A stretch of DNA of 64,000 nucleotides from an uncultured Acetatifactor sp. (GTDB lineage: Bacteria; Bacillota; Clostridia; Lachnospirales; Lachnospiraceae): positions 2,491 through 66,490 of the forward strand of contig CAJTVB010000011.1 of the NCBI GenBank assembly GCA_910579755.1, given 5' to 3'. The position numbers were made by a program, and so were the translations under genes. Positions 61,282 to 64,000 of this stretch are shown here, one piece after another. The stretch's first letter is position 1. Every line of letters begins with the position of its first letter. Below the pieces are notes generated by a model, which was not told the DNA's origin, made no database searches, and saw only the letters and a list, made by a program, of their open reading frames with translations.

Positions 61282-62370
61282 CTACTCAAATGCCAGACAG
61301 CACATTGTCTGATTGACAAACTGTGTATTATAATGTTCACCCACACCAACCACGCCTGCATGCGAAAAGCTGCGGGACATATCTGCAAGATAGCCCTCCC
61401 AGTAATGTTCATCGTTGAACATAATGTACCGAAACAGACAGTTTACGGAAAGTACCGTCGGTGTACCGCCAAGTTCGCTCTTAATCCGTGAAATCGTATC
61501 CTGAACCACTTCCCGATAGTCTCCAATACTCAGTATCGTGAGAAAGTCCATCTTGTTTGCAGGACGAAATGTAGTGATACTTCCGTCTGCCTCAACCCCT
61601 TTTATAGACACAATATATGTATCGGAATCGCAGACATGCCCAAATGGATTCTTGAATGTCTGCGTGGTGATCTTATCTCTGGAGATTCCCAGCTCGGAAG
61701 TATATACCTTCTCGGCAGACATATTCTCCAAGGTCCGTATTCTGTATTCCCTGGGATCTGCATCCGTCACCATAAACTGTTTTTCGCTTCCCTGCGGACG
61801 TAAATAAATATTTTCCTTATATGATTTTATTTTACCCTTAAGATTTTTAAAGATGAAAAATGCGCACGCATCCTTATAAATCTTACCATTACAGGCAATC
61901 GCCGCCGAATTGCTTGTACCGCCTGCAAGATCATATCCCATACGGCAGAGGTAATTGGACAGTGTTGTGACAGCTCGAAGGTCTGCCCCCGCCGAACAGA
62001 CATCAAAGCACGCAGTCTTTCCCCGTTCTCCGCCTACTGCCTTTACAGCATTTTCAAGTCGTCTGATATATTTGATGGGCATAACAGATGCCTGCTCGAG
62101 AACATCCGCCACTACCTTAATGTTTTCCTTCATTGCGATAACTGTAATACCTGCATCAAAAAACTGCTTGTCAATATATGCCGGACCCACTCCTCCTATG
62201 GATGCCACCCCGGGGAAAAATCTTTCAATTTCCTTGGCCGTGCGTTCAAGCATATCCTCACTCGCAACAGAAAAAAGCAACGCTGCAGGCTCTGTGATAT
62301 TTTTTAACGCCTCCGACACATCCCCCTTCTTACTGCTGCCGTATGCTAACTTCATATCAGTGTCCTCCAT
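61282..62370 (-). CDS. FIST-domain sensory protein
   Basis: A 362-residue protein with the FIST N domain (about 25-200; ALLFSVASEDMLERTAKEIE, FFPGVASIGGVGPAYI) and the FIST C domain (about 230-360; DFLTILSIGDYREVVQDTIS, SVNCLFRYIMFNDEHYWEGY, HAGVVGVGEHYNTQFVNQTM). There is no signal peptide or output domain. FIST is a predicted small-ligand sensor (amino acids have been suggested) found next to receptors, kinases and diguanylate cyclases. Here it is the first gene of a two-gene unit with the soluble receptor. Confidence 0.88.
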   Translation of the reverse strand: MEDTDMKLAYGSSKKGDVSEALKNITEPAALLFSVASEDMLERTAKEIERFFPGVASIGGVGPAYIDKQFFDAGITVIAMKENIKVVADVLEQASVMPIKYIRRLENAVKAVGGERGKTACFDVCSAGADLRAVTTLSNYLCRMGYDLAGGTSNSAAIACNGKIYKDACAFFIFKNLKGKIKSYKENIYLRPQGSEKQFMVTDADPREYRIRTLENMSAEKVYTSELGISRDKITTQTFKNPFGHVCDSDTYIVSIKGVEADGSITTFRPANKMDFLTILSIGDYREVVQDTISRIKSELGGTPTVLSVNCLFRYIMFNDEHYWEGYLADMSRSFSHAGVVGVGEHYNTQFVNQTMCCLAFE

Positions 62371-62642
62371 TCATATTAATGCGGTTAAATCCACATAATT
62401 GTACCATATAAGATGACATTTTCCTACTGTTTTTTGATAAAATTATTGGCGAATTTATCAGAATCTCCATTCCGATATTCAATGCCTCAGACCTGGCCGT
62501 ATCCGCCTCCTCCGAGAATACAGAAACAGATCAGTATCAGTCTGCAAGTGATAAAAATGCTGATTTTTCCATCATTCCAGCTACATCCAATCCCAACTGC
62601 CTTGGTCCGCATTTTTCTGATAATTCAGTCAATATCAGGGAC
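62371..62642. other. Intergenic stretch between tpiA and the FIST gene
   Basis: AT-rich DNA with no start-equipped gene. One plus-strand frame stays open from about 62393 to 62717 but has no ATG, GTG or TTG at a useful place and runs through the tpiA terminator. No confident promoter for the FIST gene can be picked. Confidence 0.5.
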
Positions 62643-62685
62643 AAAAAGGGATACCAAAGGCTTACATTTCCTTTGATATCCCTTT
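62643..62685 (-). terminator. Terminator after tpiA
   Basis: AAAGGGATACCAAAGG and CCTTTGATATCCCTTT form a 16-bp stem (one mismatch), followed by TTTTTG on the minus strand. Confidence 0.9.
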
Positions 62686-62724
62686 ATTACTGCATTTTCA
62701 AACTATCCGATTTTTGAGAAAATC

Positions 62725-63477
62725 CTATTTGTTATAATTGACAATCTGCCCAAAGTCAGGCTTCAGAGAAGCGCCGCCTACCAGGCCGCCGTCGATATCC
62801 TCCTGGGCAAACAGCTCGGGAGCGCTGGACGCGGAAACAGATCCGCCGTACTGGATGCGGATAGCCGCCGCAGCAGCGTCGTCATAGATCTCGGCGATAC
62901 ACTCGCGGATAGCCTTGCATACCTCCTGAGCCTGCTCGGTGGTAGCCACCTTGCCGGTGCCGATGGCCCAGATAGGCTCGTATGCGATCACCGCGCTGGC
63001 CGCCTGCTGGGCAGTCACATTCAGGAAAGCGATCTTGATCTGCTGGCGGATAAAGTCAATGGTGACGCCCTGCTCTCTCTGGGTCAGAGTTTCGCCGCAG
63101 CAGACGATGGGAGTGATCCCATGCTCAAAGGCCTTGAGAACCTTCTTGTTGACGGTCTCATCCGTCTCCGCAAAATACTCTCTTCTCTCGGAATGGCCGA
63201 TAATAACGTATTTCACGCCTGCATCCACAAGCATTTCGGGAGAAATCTCGCCGGTATATGCGCCCTTCTCCTCAAAATACATATTCTCAGCCCCGATCAG
63301 AATATTGGAATCCTTTGCCGCCTCCATGGCAGGGATAATGTCAATGGCGGGTACGCAGAACACCACGTCCACGTTGTCATTCTTTACCAAAGGCTTTAAG
63401 GTGTTGATCAGTTCCACTGCCTGACTGGGAGTCATATTCATCTTCCAGTTGCCGGCAATAATCTTTCTTCTTGCCAT
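62725..63477 (-). CDS. tpiA: Triose-phosphate isomerase
   Basis: A 250-residue TIM. Substrate-binding Asn10 and Lys12 are in GNWKMN, the catalytic His95 in IIGHSERRE and the catalytic Glu167 in VIAYEPIWAIGTGK. The phosphate-binding glycines are in IQYGGSVSA and GLVGGASL. It interconverts dihydroxyacetone phosphate and glyceraldehyde 3-phosphate. GAGGAA precedes the ATG; pgk is upstream in the same operon. Confidence 0.98.
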   Translation of the reverse strand: MARRKIIAGNWKMNMTPSQAVELINTLKPLVKNDNVDVVFCVPAIDIIPAMEAAKDSNILIGAENMYFEEKGAYTGEISPEMLVDAGVKYVIIGHSERREYFAETDETVNKKVLKAFEHGITPIVCCGETLTQREQGVTIDFIRQQIKIAFLNVTAQQAASAVIAYEPIWAIGTGKVATTEQAQEVCKAIRECIAEIYDDAAAAAIRIQYGGSVSASSAPELFAQEDIDGGLVGGASLKPDFGQIVNYNK

Positions 63478-63559
63478 GATTTATTCCTCGTTTTCTATAT
63501 AAATATTTAAAGAAACTACTGCTTCCCCCGCGCACGGTATCGCGGCCTCTAGGCTCTTC

Positions 63560-64000
63560 CTATTTATCATCCGCTGCCGCCACACCGGGAAGTACCTTGC
63601 CCTCAAGGAATTCCAGAGAAGCGCCGCCGCCGGTGGAAATGTGGCTCATTTTCTCGCCAAAGCCCAGCTGATTTACAGCCGCTGCGGAGTCGCCGCCGCC
63701 GATGATCGTGGTGGCATCTGTCTCTGCCAGAGCCTTTGCCACAGCGATGGTGCCCTTTGCAAGAGTCGGATTCTCAAATACACCCATAGGTCCGTTCCAC
63801 ACAACGGTCTTAGCGCTCTTCACCGCATCGGCGTAGAGCTCGGCAGTCTTGGGTCCGATATCACAGCCCTCTCTGTCGGCAGGCATATCTGCGACTCCAT
63901 ACACCTCTACCTCCACAGGAGCATCGATGGGATTGGGGAACTGGGTGATGGTAGCGGAGTCCACAGGAAGAAGCAGCTTTTTGCCCAGCTTCTCTGCCTT
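63560..64000 (-). CDS. pgk: Phosphoglycerate kinase, C-terminal part
   Basis: The last 146 residues of PGK; the 5' part is beyond the right edge. The nucleotide-binding domain is clear: TVVWNGPMGVFENP, IIGGGDSAAAVNQLG and STGGGASLEFLEGKVLPGV. PGK makes ATP from 1,3-bisphosphoglycerate. It is 82 bp upstream of tpiA. A short insertion (about FPNPIDAPVEVEVYG in the visible part) lies before the GPKT motif, longer than in the Bacillus protein. Confidence 0.97.
   Translation of the reverse strand, partial: KAEKLGKKLLLPVDSATITQFPNPIDAPVEVEVYGVADMPADREGCDIGPKTAELYADAVKSAKTVVWNGPMGVFENPTLAKGTIAVAKALAETDATTIIGGGDSAAAVNQLGFGEKMSHISTGGGASLEFLEGKVLPGVAAADDK

Overview
The window comes from a motile, spore-forming member of the Bacillota, most likely a Lachnospiraceae-type clostridium. 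Four things point there. The flagellar/chemotaxis operon has the clostridial order and includes FliY, CheC, CheD, FlbD and DUF6115-type accessory genes. CodY and PolC are present. The sporulation genes gpr, spoIIP and sigK are present. The ribosome binding sites are strong GGAGG types. Almost every gene lies on the minus strand; the exceptions are one tRNA-Glu and rpsT. All assignments come from reading protein and DNA motifs; no database search was run.

Right part, described in the minus-strand direction of transcription. Partial pgk and tpiA (glycolysis) end at a clear terminator. A two-gene unit follows, a FIST-domain protein and a cytoplasmic methyl-accepting protein. Then comes a cluster of poorly characterised envelope or zinc-ribbon genes (57.5-60.3 kb). 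rpsT stands alone on the plus strand with a good sigma-A promoter and a terminator. A sporulation and housekeeping run follows: gpr, spoIIP, lepA, hemW and sigK. The sigK gene is uninterrupted and lacks a pro-sequence. After its terminator lies a small graveyard of fused gene fragments (a PD-(D/E)XK nuclease and an ABC exporter). Next are a PilT-like ATPase, comM, dprA, ispG and polC. A tRNA-Glu(CUC) gene faces polC, and the two terminators converge.

Centre and left: topA and codY are followed by a terminator and a promoter that starts one very long flagellar/chemotaxis operon. Its order is flgB-flgC-fliE-fliF-fliG-fliH-fliI-fliJ-(MotE-like)-fliK-flgD-(TIGR02530)-flgE-flbD-motA-motB-fliL-fliM-fliY-cheY-fliO-fliP-fliQ-fliR-flhB-flhA-flhF-flhG-(PilZ)-cheB-cheA-cheW-cheC-cheD-(96 aa)-sigD-fapA-(102 aa)-(DUF6115)-(membrane protein cut by the left edge). 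This one transcription unit encodes the basal body, export apparatus, hook, motor, switch, chemotaxis signalling core and flagellar sigma factor. Filament and late hook genes (fliC, flgK, flgL, fliD, flgM) and cheR are not here.

Points worth a second look: a surface-protein-like C-terminal extension on FlgD; a Met/Asn/Gln heptapeptide repeat in FliY encoded by 21-bp tandem DNA repeats; the FIST/soluble-receptor pair; several operon-internal hairpins, including two bracketing flgE and one touching the flgC ribosome binding site; and a set of palindromic intergenic elements.
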